A stretch of DNA of 64,000 nt, taken from contig NC_015500.1 in the NCBI RefSeq assembly GCF_000212415.1, forward strand, positions 248,001 through 312,000, written 5' to 3'. Within the stretch, counting starts at the first letter, position 1. The number at the start of each line of letters is the position of its first letter. This stretch comes from Treponema brennaborense DSM 12168. GTDB taxonomy: Bacteria; Spirochaetota; Spirochaetia; Treponematales; Treponemataceae. Positions 1-8,336 of this stretch are shown here, one piece after another. Below the pieces are notes generated by a model, which saw only the letters and a list, made by a program, of their open reading frames with translations, was not told the DNA's origin and ran no database searches. Both the position numbers and the translations under genes were made by a program.

Positions 1-243
1 TTCTTCCATATTCGATCCGGCGTTGACCGCCAGACGCAGCATGATCCTGTTTTCCGGTTTGGCGTTGCGTTTAACGTAATAACTCATTCCGTTTTCAAGC
101 GTACCGCTCAAAACGGCGGCATCCTGTTCCAGCGGCTGTGAAAGTTCCGGTTTCGTACCGGAAACGCAGCCGGCCAATATAAACCCGGCCGCAAGGCAAA
201 TGACTGCGCGGTACAGCGCAGCTTGCAGACTTTTCGTTTTCAT
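1..243 (-). CDS. M16 family zinc peptidase lipoprotein (N-terminal part only)
   Basis: Only the first 81 residues lie in the window; the gene runs off the left edge. A basic N-terminus and hydrophobic stretch end in a lipobox (ILAGC, Cys about residue 25), so the product should be a lipoprotein. The following text (LENGMSYYVKRNAKPENR, then LRLAVNAGSNMEE) matches the opening strand of M16 (pitrilysin/insulinase) peptidases, which precedes the HxxEH zinc motif, here outside the window. The start has a good AGGAG ribosome site. Family assignment is firm for the segment seen; substrate and catalytic competence cannot be judged. Confidence 0.75.
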   Translation of the reverse strand, partial: MKTKSLQAALYRAVICLAAGFILAGCVSGTKPELSQPLEQDAAVLSGTLENGMSYYVKRNAKPENRIMLRLAVNAGSNMEE

Positions 244-373
244 GATAACTCCTGCTATAAAAGTAGTGCAATACGCCGTTTGTTACAAGCGGCTGAAGAA
301 TACGCGAATTCGCGGTTGTAATCAGGTGCTTCACGCGCTGCGGCAACGGTCCGTAGCGTACGGAAATTACGGC

Positions 374-402
374 TTGACATTTGCGGTCGTTTCACCCAGA
401 AT
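374..402 (+). promoter_or_regulatory. Putative promoter of flavin reductase gene
   Basis: TTGACA (374-379), 17-nt spacer, CAGAAT (397-402), then only 6 nt to the ATG at 409. No Shine-Dalgarno sequence is present, so transcription would begin at or next to the start codon. The -35 is perfect, the -10 matches four of six. Confidence 0.45.
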
Positions 403-408
403 TTACGT

Positions 409-918
409 ATGAACACATTCAAATCAATTTCCCCGTATGAAATGACGGTGAATCCGTTTACGATGATCGGCAAGGATTGGCTGCTGATCACTGCGGAAAA
501 AGACGGCAAGGCGAACACGATGACCGCTTCCTGGGGCGGCGTCGGCATTCTGTGGAATAAACCGGTTGCGTACGTATTTATCCGGCCGCAGCGCTATACG
601 AAAGAATTTGTCGATTCAAACGCGCGCCTGTCGCTTTCCGTGCCGGGCGGGGCTTTCCGCAAGCAGCTCAATTATTTGGGAAAAGTTTCCGGCCGCGACG
701 AACCCAAAATCGAAAATGCCGGATTGACGCTCCGCACCGAAGACGGCGTGCCGTTTTTTGACGAAGCGCAGACGGTGCTGCTGTGCCGAAAAATGTATAA
801 ACAGGATCTGGACGGGCGGTGCTTTATCGACGCGGCTATTTCTCCGGCAATGTACGCGGAGAAGGATTTTCACACGATGTACGTGTGTGAAATCGAAAAG
901 GTGCTGATTCGCGCATAA
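409..918 (+). CDS. Flavin reductase-like, FMN-binding split-barrel protein
   Basis: The 169-residue protein has the size and layout of the flavin reductase-like domain: an N-terminal stretch on target selection (PFTMIGKDWLLITA), the substrate/flavin segment NTMTASWGGVG around residues 36-46, and the basic YVFIRPQRYTKEF segment near residues 55-67. Proteins of this family bind FMN and use NAD(P)H to reduce flavins or act as flavoprotein oxidoreductases. It is soluble, with no signal peptide. The ATG at 409 has no ribosome site but lies 6 nt after a promoter-like element, fitting a leaderless message. It stands alone, between the divergent M16 gene and the downstream ABC exporter. The electron acceptor is unknown. 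Confidence 0.8.
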   Translation: MNTFKSISPYEMTVNPFTMIGKDWLLITAEKDGKANTMTASWGGVGILWNKPVAYVFIRPQRYTKEFVDSNARLSLSVPGGAFRKQLNYLGKVSGRDEPKIENAGLTLRTEDGVPFFDEAQTVLLCRKMYKQDLDGRCFIDAAISPAMYAEKDFHTMYVCEIEKVLIRA

Positions 919-947
919 ATGCGCATAAATACGCGTAAACGCTTTGC

Positions 948-976
948 TTGCAGGCGGCGGCGCTTTCGGATACAAT
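948..976 (+). promoter_or_regulatory. Putative promoter of ABC exporter gene
   Basis: TTGCAG (948-953), 17-nt spacer, TACAAT (971-976), then 7 nt to the ATG at 984. The arrangement repeats that of several other genes in this window. Confidence 0.45.
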
Positions 977-983
977 AGGCGGC

Positions 984-2726
984 ATGAAAACTTCGTCGGT
1001 ACGCAATGTAAAACGCTTTTTTTCGTATTATCGGCCGCATTGGAAACTTTTCGCCGCCGATATGGTGTGCGCGGCGTTCATTGCGGGGGTAGATCTTGTG
1101 TTTCCCGTATTGACGCGATTTACCGTTAATCAATTGCTGCCGGATCGGCTGTACGCGTTTTTTTTCACACTGATCGCGGTCATGGCCGGTTTATATGCGG
1201 TGCAGACGGCCGCGTCGTATTTCGTTGCGTATTTCGGGCATCTGTTCGGTACGTACGTTGAAACCGACATGCGGCGCGACGTGTTCGCCCATATCGAAAA
1301 GCAGTCGTTTTCGTTTTTCGACAATCACCGGACCGGACATCTGATGTCGCGCGTAACGTACGATCTGTTTGAAGTAACCGAGCTTGCGCATCACGGGCCG
1401 GAAGACGTGTTTATCTCCGCGGCGACCCTGATCGGTTCGTTCTGCATCATGCTGACGATCCGGTGGGAACTCGCGCTGGTTATTTTTACCGTACTGCCGG
1501 TGCTGATTTTTTACACGGCGCGCACCAGAGGCAAACTCAACGCGTCGTCCCGCGCGGTAAAAGAAAAAACGGCCGAAATCAACGCGTCGATCGAGTCCAG
1601 CATTTCCGGCGCGCGCGTTACCAAAGTGTTTACGAACGAACCGTATGAAAACGAACGGTTCGCGCGCAGCAACGGCGCTTTTCTGTGTGCAAAGCGGACG
1701 TTTTATCGCGCGATGGCGGGATTTCATTGTAAAGTCGATTTCGCCACGCACATTCTGAACGTCGTCGTACTGGCGTTCGGCGGTTTTCTGATTATGAAAG
1801 GACGCATGAATTTGGCGGATCTGATAGCCGCGAATCTGTTCGTAGCCGCGTTTTTGCAGCCCATCCGGCGGCTGACGAATTTCGTGGAACAGTTTACGAC
1901 CGGAATGGCGGGCTTTACCCGATTCGTTGAACTTATGGACACGCACACCGAAACGCCCGAAAAGCCGGGCGCGAAGCCGCTTGCACCGGTACGCGGCGAC
2001 ATCGACTATGAAAACGTGTCCTTTTCCTACAACAACAACGTGGCGGTGCTGAGCGCCGTCAATTTTAACGTAAAAGCCGCTCAGAAAATCGCGCTCGTCG
2101 GGCCGTCGGGCGGCGGCAAAACGACGCTTTGCCACCTGCTGCCGCGTTTTTACGAAATAAGCGGCGGTTCGATCCGTATCGACGGCGTCGATATCCGCGA
2201 CGTTACGATTGAATCGCTTCGGCGGCAGATAGGGCTGGTGCAGCAGGACGTGTTCCTGTTCGCAGGCACTATCCGCGACAATATCGCGTACGGAAAAGTG
2301 GGCGCTTCGGACGCCGAGGTTGCGGAGGCCGCCCGTCGTGCCGAAATACACGAAGATATTCTGAAAATGCCCAACGGATACGACACCGTCGTCGGCGAAC
2401 GCGGCATCAAACTTTCGGGCGGACAAAAGCAGCGGATTTCGATAGCGCGCATTTTCCTTAAAAATCCGCCGATTCTGATTTTGGACGAAGCGACTTCGGC
2501 GCTCGATTCGGCTACCGAAGTCAAAATTCAGCGGGCGTTCGACGAATTGGCCAAAGGCCGCACGACGCTCGTGATTGCGCACCGGCTTTCGACTATCCGC
2601 AACGCGGACGCTATCATCGTCGTTACCGACGAAGGCATTGCGCAGTCGGGAACGCACGAAACGCTGATGGCGTCGGGCGGCTTGTATCGGGATTTGTATA
2701 CGGCACAGTTTGCGGACGTGTGCTGA
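984..2726 (+). CDS. ABC exporter, fused permease and ATPase (MsbA/MdlB type)
   Basis: 580 residues. The N-terminal half (about 20-300) holds six membrane helices of an ABC type-1 exporter domain. The C-terminal ATPase has Walker A GPSGGGKTT near residue 372, signature LSGGQKQRISIAR near 476, Walker B ILILDEATSALD near 497 and the switch histidine in IAHRLSTI near 531. As a half-transporter it should work as a homodimer unless a partner lies elsewhere; the substrate (lipid, peptide or drug) cannot be told. The frame stays open upstream to a TTG at 948, but that overlaps the -35 element. The ATG at 984, seven bases after TACAAT, gives the expected N-terminus MKTSSVRNVKRFF. Confidence 0.9.
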   Translation: MKTSSVRNVKRFFSYYRPHWKLFAADMVCAAFIAGVDLVFPVLTRFTVNQLLPDRLYAFFFTLIAVMAGLYAVQTAASYFVAYFGHLFGTYVETDMRRDVFAHIEKQSFSFFDNHRTGHLMSRVTYDLFEVTELAHHGPEDVFISAATLIGSFCIMLTIRWELALVIFTVLPVLIFYTARTRGKLNASSRAVKEKTAEINASIESSISGARVTKVFTNEPYENERFARSNGAFLCAKRTFYRAMAGFHCKVDFATHILNVVVLAFGGFLIMKGRMNLADLIAANLFVAAFLQPIRRLTNFVEQFTTGMAGFTRFVELMDTHTETPEKPGAKPLAPVRGDIDYENVSFSYNNNVAVLSAVNFNVKAAQKIALVGPSGGGKTTLCHLLPRFYEISGGSIRIDGVDIRDVTIESLRRQIGLVQQDVFLFAGTIRDNIAYGKVGASDAEVAEAARRAEIHEDILKMPNGYDTVVGERGIKLSGGQKQRISIARIFLKNPPILILDEATSALDSATEVKIQRAFDELAKGRTTLVIAHRLSTIRNADAIIVVTDEGIAQSGTHETLMASGGLYRDLYTAQFADVC

Positions 2727-2884
2727 GCCGTAAGTGCGTTAGCGATTGCAGGGGCGCCGCAGGCGTAGCGCGCAAGCGCTATGGAGCGCGAAGACGCGGA
2801 ACCCCGAAAAGCGCGGATGCAAAAGCCGGCGGGAGCCGGGTTTTGCATAACGCCCGAAACTGAATCCACCGGCATATGCTAACG

Positions 2885-3018
2885 GCGGCCTGCCTGCGGC
2901 AACGGGCGGTCGGTCTGCACTAACGGCAACGGGCGGTCGGCCTGCGGTAACGGTAACGGGCGGTCGGCCTGCGGCAACGGGCGGGCGGTCTGCACTAACG
3001 GTAACGGGCGGCCGGTAA
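2885..3018. repeat. G+C-rich degenerate tandem repeat between convergent genes
   Basis: The 302-base gap between the exporter and ettA holds four to five imperfect copies of a 20-30 bp unit built from CGGYAACGGGCGG and TCGGYCTGC blocks. Period and unit order vary. Frames across it encode only proline/alanine/valine-rich repeats without family features, so it is treated as non-coding. Confidence 0.75.
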
Positions 3019-3028
3019 AACCCGCCGC

Positions 3029-4789
3029 TTACCGCTCCATTTTGCGGTATACGGTTTTGTGAGGCCGGTCTGCGTCGGCGCCGAACTGTTTGCGCCGCCA
3101 TTCGGCGTAATCGCTCCAGTTGCCCTCGAACCACATGACTTCGCTGTTGTTTTCAAACGCCAGAATATGCGTGCAGGTTCGGTCAAGGAACCACCGGTCG
3201 TGGCTGACGATGAGCGCGCAGCCGGCAAAGTCTTCTATGGCTTCTTCAAGTGCGCGGATTGTGGTAACGTCGAGGTCGTTCGTCGGTTCGTCCAAAAGCA
3301 GCACGTTCGCGCCCTGCTTGAGCATCATTGCCAAGTTGAGCCGGTTGCGTTCGCCGCCGGAAAGGACGCCGACTTTTTTCTGCTGGTCGGCGCCGGCAAA
3401 ATTGAACCAGGAACAATACGCGCGCGAATTTACTTCGCGAATCGCGCCGTTGACGGGACGGCCTTTTTCGTCTACCGCGCCGAGCTTGATAATGTCGAGT
3501 CCGTCTGAAAGCTGCTCCCAGACGGTTTTATTCGGATCAAGCAGACTGCGCATCTGATCGACGTACACGAGCTTGACCGTTTCACCCACGCGGATGGAAC
3601 CCGCGTCGGGTTTTTCGCCGCCGGCGGTTCCGTCGAGCCGTTCAACCGTTTGCCCCGCGGCGTCCGCAATCAATTTGAACAGCGTCGTTTTACCCGCGCC
3701 GTTGGGACCGACGATGCCGACGACCGCTCCTGCGGGAACGGTAAAATTGAGGTTTTCAAACAGCAGCCGATCTCCGAATCCTTTGGTCAGGTCGCGCGCT
3801 TCTATTACGACACCGCCGAGGCGCGGGCCTGCGGGAATGGATATTTTGGTATCCTTAACCTGTGCTTTTCCGTCCTGCGCGAGCAGCTGTTCGTATTTGG
3901 TAATGTGTTCTTTATGCTTGGCTTGGCGGCCTTTCGCGCTCATGTGTATCCATTCAAGCTCGCGTTCCAGCGCTTTTCGCCGTTCACTTTCGCCTTTTTC
4001 TTCCTGAGCCAGCCGTTTTTCTTTCTGCTCAAGCCAGCTTGAGTAATTTCCCTTGAACGGAAAGCCTTCGCCGCGGTCGAGTTCCAGTATCCAGCCGGCG
4101 ACGTTGTCCAAAAAGTAGCGGTCGTGCGTAATGGCGATAACCGTTCCCTCGTATTGCTGTAAATGCCGTTCAAGCCAGGCGACCGTTTCCGCGTCCAAAT
4201 GGTTCGTCGGTTCGTCGAGCAGCAGAATGTCGGGTTTCCGCAGCAAAAGCCGGCACAACGCAACGCGTCGGCGCTCGCCTCCGGAAAGTACGTCCGTTTT
4301 CTGATCCGCCGGCGGACAGCGCAGCGCGTCCATCGCCAGTTCGAGCCGTGAATCCAGATTCCAGGCGTCCATCGCGTCGAGTTTTTCCTGAACGGCCGCC
4401 TGCTTTTCGCACAGTTTTTCGATATCCGCGTCGCTTTCGCCGAACGCTTCGTTTATCGCGTCGAATTCGGCAAGCAAATCGATCACGTCTTTGACGCCCT
4501 CTTCGACGATTTCGCGCACCGTTTTGCCGCTTTCAAGTTCCGGTTCCTGCTCAAGATACCCGATCGAATAGCCGGGGGACACCGCCGTCTCGCCGGTAAA
4601 ATCGGTGTCGACTCCCGCAAGAATCTTGAACAGGCTCGACTTACCCGAACCGTTCGCGCCGATGACGCCGATTTTGGCGCCGTAATAATATGAAATGCTT
4701 ATATCTTTAAGAACTGTTTTTGTGCCGTACGCCCGCGACACGCGGTCCATGGAATAAATGATTTTCTTGTCGTCTGTTGTGGTTGCCAT
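3029..4789 (-). CDS. ettA: ABC-F translation factor, EttA type
   Basis: 586 residues with two ABC ATPase domains and no membrane segments. Domain 1: Walker A GANGSGKSS near residue 45, signature LSGGERRRVALCR, Walker B DILLLDEPTNHLD. The interdomain linker is highly charged and carries SAKGRQAKHKE, like the P-site tRNA-interaction arm of EttA. Domain 2: GPNGAGKTT, LSGGERNRLNLAMML, VLLLDEPTNDLD. EttA binds the ribosomal E site and gates entry into elongation according to ATP/ADP. The protein is slightly longer than the roughly 555-residue E. coli form. The ATG at 4789 is preferred over upstream in-frame starts because it opens with the family N-terminus and follows a -10 box by 7 nt. Confidence 0.9.
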   Translation of the reverse strand: MATTTDDKKIIYSMDRVSRAYGTKTVLKDISISYYYGAKIGVIGANGSGKSSLFKILAGVDTDFTGETAVSPGYSIGYLEQEPELESGKTVREIVEEGVKDVIDLLAEFDAINEAFGESDADIEKLCEKQAAVQEKLDAMDAWNLDSRLELAMDALRCPPADQKTDVLSGGERRRVALCRLLLRKPDILLLDEPTNHLDAETVAWLERHLQQYEGTVIAITHDRYFLDNVAGWILELDRGEGFPFKGNYSSWLEQKEKRLAQEEKGESERRKALERELEWIHMSAKGRQAKHKEHITKYEQLLAQDGKAQVKDTKISIPAGPRLGGVVIEARDLTKGFGDRLLFENLNFTVPAGAVVGIVGPNGAGKTTLFKLIADAAGQTVERLDGTAGGEKPDAGSIRVGETVKLVYVDQMRSLLDPNKTVWEQLSDGLDIIKLGAVDEKGRPVNGAIREVNSRAYCSWFNFAGADQQKKVGVLSGGERNRLNLAMMLKQGANVLLLDEPTNDLDVTTIRALEEAIEDFAGCALIVSHDRWFLDRTCTHILAFENNSEVMWFEGNWSDYAEWRRKQFGADADRPHKTVYRKMER

Positions 4790-4796
4790 ATCGGCT

Positions 4797-4825
4797 AGTA
4801 TATAGAAAAGAACGGAAATATACAA
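4797..4825 (-). promoter_or_regulatory. Putative promoter of ettA
   Basis: Leftward TTGTAT (4820-4825), 17-nt spacer, TATACT (4797-4802), then 7 nt to the ettA ATG. No Shine-Dalgarno sequence lies between, so the mRNA would be leaderless. Confidence 0.5.
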
Positions 4826-4948
4826 TGTGTGCGGGAGGAGCCCCTCCCCCGGTTCAAGCGAATCCGGCGCGGCGCGCCGGTTCCGCTTTTCCCTTCCCAC
4901 CCTGCGGGGGAACGTTCCGACGCTCAGCCCCCGCAACGCCCCCGGTTT

Positions 4949-5371
4949 TTATCCGGCGGTGGCGGCCGTAAGCAGCTTATACGGCTTGTAGTCCTGCGCG
5001 CCGCACAACGCGACGGTTGCAGGGTTCATGCACAGTTTGAACAGCGCCTGGGCAGCTTGTTCTGCCGTTTCAAACGGAAACTCGAATCGGGTGTTTCCGT
5101 TGTCCGGCGCGCCGCCGAGTGCAAGCAGTTCCGCGTGCAGTTCTTTCGGCATCGTTTTCAGATGGCATACGGCGAATTTCATACCGGATTTTTTTTCGGC
5201 AATTTCAAAGGCAGTCAGCGTGTACGGATTGTGCAGCTTGAGCCGGATGTTTACGGAATGGGGCAGTTTTTCACTGCATATTTTAACCCGTCCCGGTTTG
5301 AACAGCACGTCAAGTTTCGATCGGCTTAAAACGGTTTCGAGCATGGTCCGCATTTCGGATATATCAGTCAT
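4949..5371 (-). CDS. Conserved-looking hypothetical protein, 140 aa
   Basis: No family is recognised. The 140-residue protein lacks a signal peptide or membrane segment and reads as a small alpha/beta soluble protein; an N-terminal helix (MTDISEMRTMLETVLSRSK) is followed by strand-like segments (NIRLKLHNPYTLTAFEI). The frame is open further upstream, but the ATG at 5371 lies 6 nt after a near-ideal promoter, which fixes the start and supports the gene being real. Codon usage resembles its neighbours. It sits alone between ettA and the DUF2147 gene. Confidence 0.6.
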   Translation of the reverse strand: MTDISEMRTMLETVLSRSKLDVLFKPGRVKICSEKLPHSVNIRLKLHNPYTLTAFEIAEKKSGMKFAVCHLKTMPKELHAELLALGGAPDNGNTRFEFPFETAEQAAQALFKLCMNPATVALCGAQDYKPYKLLTAATAG

Positions 5372-5377
5372 ACGCTG

Positions 5378-5406
5378 AGTATATCCGAATCGCGGACGGC
5401 TTGCAA
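5378..5406 (-). promoter_or_regulatory. Putative promoter of the 140-aa hypothetical gene
   Basis: Leftward TTGCAA (5401-5406), exactly 17 nt, TATACT (5378-5383), then 6 nt to ATG 5371. The -35 abuts a 22-bp perfect palindrome. Confidence 0.55.
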
Positions 5407-5475
5407 CACACACAGCGCTGTGTGTGTCGTTCAGCACTGTGTGTACCGCTCAGCACTGTGTATGCCGCTCAGCGC
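5406..5475. repeat. 22-bp perfect palindrome followed by 19-bp tandem repeats
   Basis: Positions 5406-5427 are a perfect CA/TG palindrome centred on GCGC. It is followed by two full and one partial copies of a 19-bp unit (5428-5446, 5447-5465, 5466 onward) with core TCAGCACTGTGT, running into the last codons of the DUF2147 gene. The palindrome could act as its transcription terminator or as an operator for the 5371 promoter. Confidence 0.7.
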
Positions 5476-5975
5476 AGCGCTTCGGCTTCTTCTTTGGTTG
5501 CGCGCGTCCAGAATTGACTGCGTCCGATGCCTAATCCGATTTCTCCGCGCATTTCAAGCATATCGGTTTTATATTTTTTGCCGTCGGCCTTGCGGAACGT
5601 GATCTTGCATTTGTATTTTTTGCCGTCGTTCGGATCTACGATACTGCCCTTTGCCCAGATGCCTTCCGCCTGTTTTTCCAAATCGTAAATCCACGCCGTA
5701 CCGACGGTAGTCATTTCAGCCAACTCGCCCGGTATCGGAAATCCTTCGTACGGACCGCGTCCCTTGCAGCCGAACGCTTTTACGTCCTGCGGAAACCCCG
5801 CGACCGACGTAATCATGCCGAACAGTTTTCCGTTTTCAACGTAGATTTTCCAACCGGCGGTCGCCTGATCGGTTTTTTCATCGACGCTTATCCAGTATCC
5901 TTCTACCGGATCCTGCGCTGATACGGCGCAGACGCACAGCATAACCGTTGCCAACAATACCGCAATTCTTTTCAT
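5469..5975 (-). CDS. DUF2147 family secreted protein
   Basis: 168 residues with a clear Sec signal peptide (cleavage after VSA near residue 20). The mature part has the DUF2147 pattern: GYWISVDEKT near the start, a strand reporting on GKLFGMI, the GAF-like G..P turn region, an AWIYDL..Q..GIW segment, and a KYKCKITF strand followed by LEMRG. Members are small periplasmic beta proteins of unknown function. The start has a strong AAAGGAG site and lies 19 nt after the upstream chemoreceptor stop, so the two are probably co-transcribed. Confidence 0.8.
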   Translation of the reverse strand: MKRIAVLLATVMLCVCAVSAQDPVEGYWISVDEKTDQATAGWKIYVENGKLFGMITSVAGFPQDVKAFGCKGRGPYEGFPIPGELAEMTTVGTAWIYDLEKQAEGIWAKGSIVDPNDGKKYKCKITFRKADGKKYKTDMLEMRGEIGLGIGRSQFWTRATKEEAEALR

Positions 5976-5994
5976 ACAAACTCCTTTAATAATT

Positions 5995-8172
5995 TTATTG
6001 GGACAGCGTTTCCGTCAGTTCCGCAATAACTTCCAAATTTTCTTCAGATACGGATTGAATCTGCTGCAGATTGTTTTTCAGTTTTTCGTTGCATTTTTGT
6101 TGTTCCCGTGAAGCAATCAGAATTGCGTCGGTTATCGTTTCAAGCAGCAGCAGCGATTGACGCAGATCCTCTCCGCAGCCTTTCTGATTCGCCGTCTGAT
6201 CGGAAATCGTGTGAACGGTTTCAACCAGTGCGCTCATCGTCTCGCTGATACGGTTGTTCTGCGCAAGCTGATTTTCAAGGACGCGGTAAATTTCTTCCAT
6301 GCCGGATTCCGTATTCGTATTTTCGGTGATGATGTCTTGCAGACGGGAAGAAACGAGAGATTCCTGCTTTTGGATGTTGCCGATTTTTTCAACCATTGTG
6401 GACAATATTTCGTTGATTTTGGCTGCGCTTTCACCGGACTGATTCGCCAGTGATCTGATTTCAGCGGCAACTACGCCGAATCCTTTTCCCGCCGCACCTG
6501 ACCGGGCGGCTTCAATCGCCGCATTAATCGATAAAATATTCGTCTGCTCGGAAATGCCGCTGATCGTGTGTACGATTTCGTAAATGTTTTTTGAATAATT
6601 CGCCAGATCGTCTACAAATCGTGATGAATCGGCAACATCCTTGTCAGCGGCGGTGCACGCGTCGGTCAGCTTTCTGATGGTCAGCGCCGATTTTTTTACC
6701 AATTCGTCGGTTTTTTTGATTCCCGCAGACAAATTGTTGACGTCGGAAACGGTAACGGTAACCAGCGATTCGTGTTTTTCTACCATAGACGACATACTGC
6801 CGATCGCGTCGAAAATCTGATCGACGTTTCCTTTATTCGATTGTACCTGTTCGTACTGCATTTCGATATTTGAATTGATCTGTGCAAGACTTGTCAGATA
6901 TTGTTCGGCAAGCAGACTGACCGACTCTATACTTTCACCGAGCGTCTTACTCGCTTTGTCGGCTTTGTCGGAGGCTCCGCGGATATGTTCGATAATCGCG
7001 TTTTGGCGGTCGCTTTGGGCTTCAAGCTCTTCGGCGAACAGAATGCATTTCCGGTTCGTGTCGGCGACTTCTTGGGAAATACTGTAAAATGTTCCCAGAA
7101 TCAGCCCCATGAATCCGATTCCCTGCAACAGGACGAACGGCGTGTAGTCGAATACGAAATAGTACATATCGTATGCGGAAAACGCTATCGCCGCAACCAA
7201 CCCGACGCCGATGCCGAGGTTTCTGATACCGTTCGTTTTGAGCGATTTAAAAAAGCCGACCGTGCCGAACGAAATGGCCGTTACCGGATACAGCAGCATA
7301 ACCGAATGCCATGCGTCGAGTCCGGCGGTACTGCGCTGCAGATAGTAGCCTGCAATGAAGACTATTCCGACGGCGTTTATGGCAATTCGGAACGGTTTGG
7401 ACGTTTTTATCCCGAAAAACCTCCTGAAAAACCGTATGACGAACAGCATGGACGCCGGAAAGCACGAATATAAGAACGCTTTCATGAGTACGTAGCTTCC
7501 GGGAAAATCATACACCGTAACGTTCAGCAAATAAATGGAAAACAGAAACGCTGCCAGCGCCAAATGCAAAAATTCTTTCTTACTGCGATAATTGATAAAC
7601 ATGAAAAACGAATATACTGCGACGAACAGCAGCATTACGCAGGCAAACCGCGGCAGCTGAATATCCAAAAATCCAAACAGCTGCATTGATTTTTCATAAT
7701 CGTCCGCGTTCACAAAATCGAGCATTCTGATTTTATACGTTCCGGTATCGTTCCATATTTCCAGCCGGATAGTGTTCTGCGGCTGCAATACGGACGCCGG
7801 AATCAGCACGCCGCGCGTGATATACGGCTGAAAGAAAAAATCCGGTCCGGTTCTGCCGATCGAATCGATGCGGATATCGTTGACGTATACGGTGTACGCC
7901 ATGAGGTTTTTATATAAAATCAGACCGATTCCGTCTTTCGGTACGTCTGAAAGGAAGAACGTTCCGGACAGTGTAACGGCGTCGTCAGCCGATTCCGGTT
8001 TTCCGGTTCGGACGGTAAGCGGATACGTTTCGACTTGTACGCTTTGAATCGAATTTCCGGTTGCCGACCAGTTTTCAATGCGGACGGATTCGGTTTCACG
8101 GGCAGACGGCAGTGCGGCGGCCGTAACGGCTGCGGCGGTCAGTACGGCGCATAACAACAATTTTTTTTTCAC
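5995..8172 (-). CDS. Methyl-accepting chemotaxis protein with 7TM-DISM-like sensor
   Basis: 725 residues. After an N-terminal hydrophobic segment comes a periplasmic beta-sandwich (about 30-165), then about seven membrane helices (about 170-385): the arrangement of 7TMR-DISM sensors. The C-terminal half is a long coiled coil ending in an MCP signalling hairpin whose tip includes INAAIEAARSG and GFGVVAAEIRSLA. It should relay an extracellular carbohydrate-like or other ligand to CheA/CheW and steer motility. No HAMP domain is obvious between the helices and the coiled coil. It starts with GTG at 8172, supported by AGAGGGA seven bases upstream. Confidence 0.88.
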   Translation of the reverse strand: MKKKLLLCAVLTAAAVTAAALPSARETESVRIENWSATGNSIQSVQVETYPLTVRTGKPESADDAVTLSGTFFLSDVPKDGIGLILYKNLMAYTVYVNDIRIDSIGRTGPDFFFQPYITRGVLIPASVLQPQNTIRLEIWNDTGTYKIRMLDFVNADDYEKSMQLFGFLDIQLPRFACVMLLFVAVYSFFMFINYRSKKEFLHLALAAFLFSIYLLNVTVYDFPGSYVLMKAFLYSCFPASMLFVIRFFRRFFGIKTSKPFRIAINAVGIVFIAGYYLQRSTAGLDAWHSVMLLYPVTAISFGTVGFFKSLKTNGIRNLGIGVGLVAAIAFSAYDMYYFVFDYTPFVLLQGIGFMGLILGTFYSISQEVADTNRKCILFAEELEAQSDRQNAIIEHIRGASDKADKASKTLGESIESVSLLAEQYLTSLAQINSNIEMQYEQVQSNKGNVDQIFDAIGSMSSMVEKHESLVTVTVSDVNNLSAGIKKTDELVKKSALTIRKLTDACTAADKDVADSSRFVDDLANYSKNIYEIVHTISGISEQTNILSINAAIEAARSGAAGKGFGVVAAEIRSLANQSGESAAKINEILSTMVEKIGNIQKQESLVSSRLQDIITENTNTESGMEEIYRVLENQLAQNNRISETMSALVETVHTISDQTANQKGCGEDLRQSLLLLETITDAILIASREQQKCNEKLKNNLQQIQSVSEENLEVIAELTETLSQ

Positions 8173-8260
8173 AAACTTTTCCCTCTTATGGAAAAGTATA
8201 ACACATTTTTTATTTTTTTCTGTTTTTTGCGGTCTTTTGCAGGATCTTTCCCCGAAAAGT

Positions 8261-8298
8261 TGCGGAACCGCTCAGATAAATCTCCGTACGGTTCCGCA
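8261..8298 (-). terminator. Possible terminator hairpin
   Basis: Ten-bp inverted repeat TGCGGAACCG (8261-8270) / CGGTTCCGCA (8289-8298) with an 18-nt loop, downstream of the DUF3298 gene. The following leftward bases are only mildly T-rich. Confidence 0.4.
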
Positions 8299-8336
8299 GC
8301 GGTCAGTACGATACGCCGTGCAGTGCGTCGTACGGA

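Noticed and set aside
1191-2657. Long open frame (488 codons) opposite the ABC exporter
   Set aside because: It mirrors the codon structure of the real exporter gene, gives an Arg/His-rich product without domains, and lacks a ribosome site.
2739-3134. 131-codon frame across the 2.9-kb repeat
   Set aside because: Encodes only proline/valine/alanine repeats generated by the tandem DNA repeat, and runs into ettA codons.
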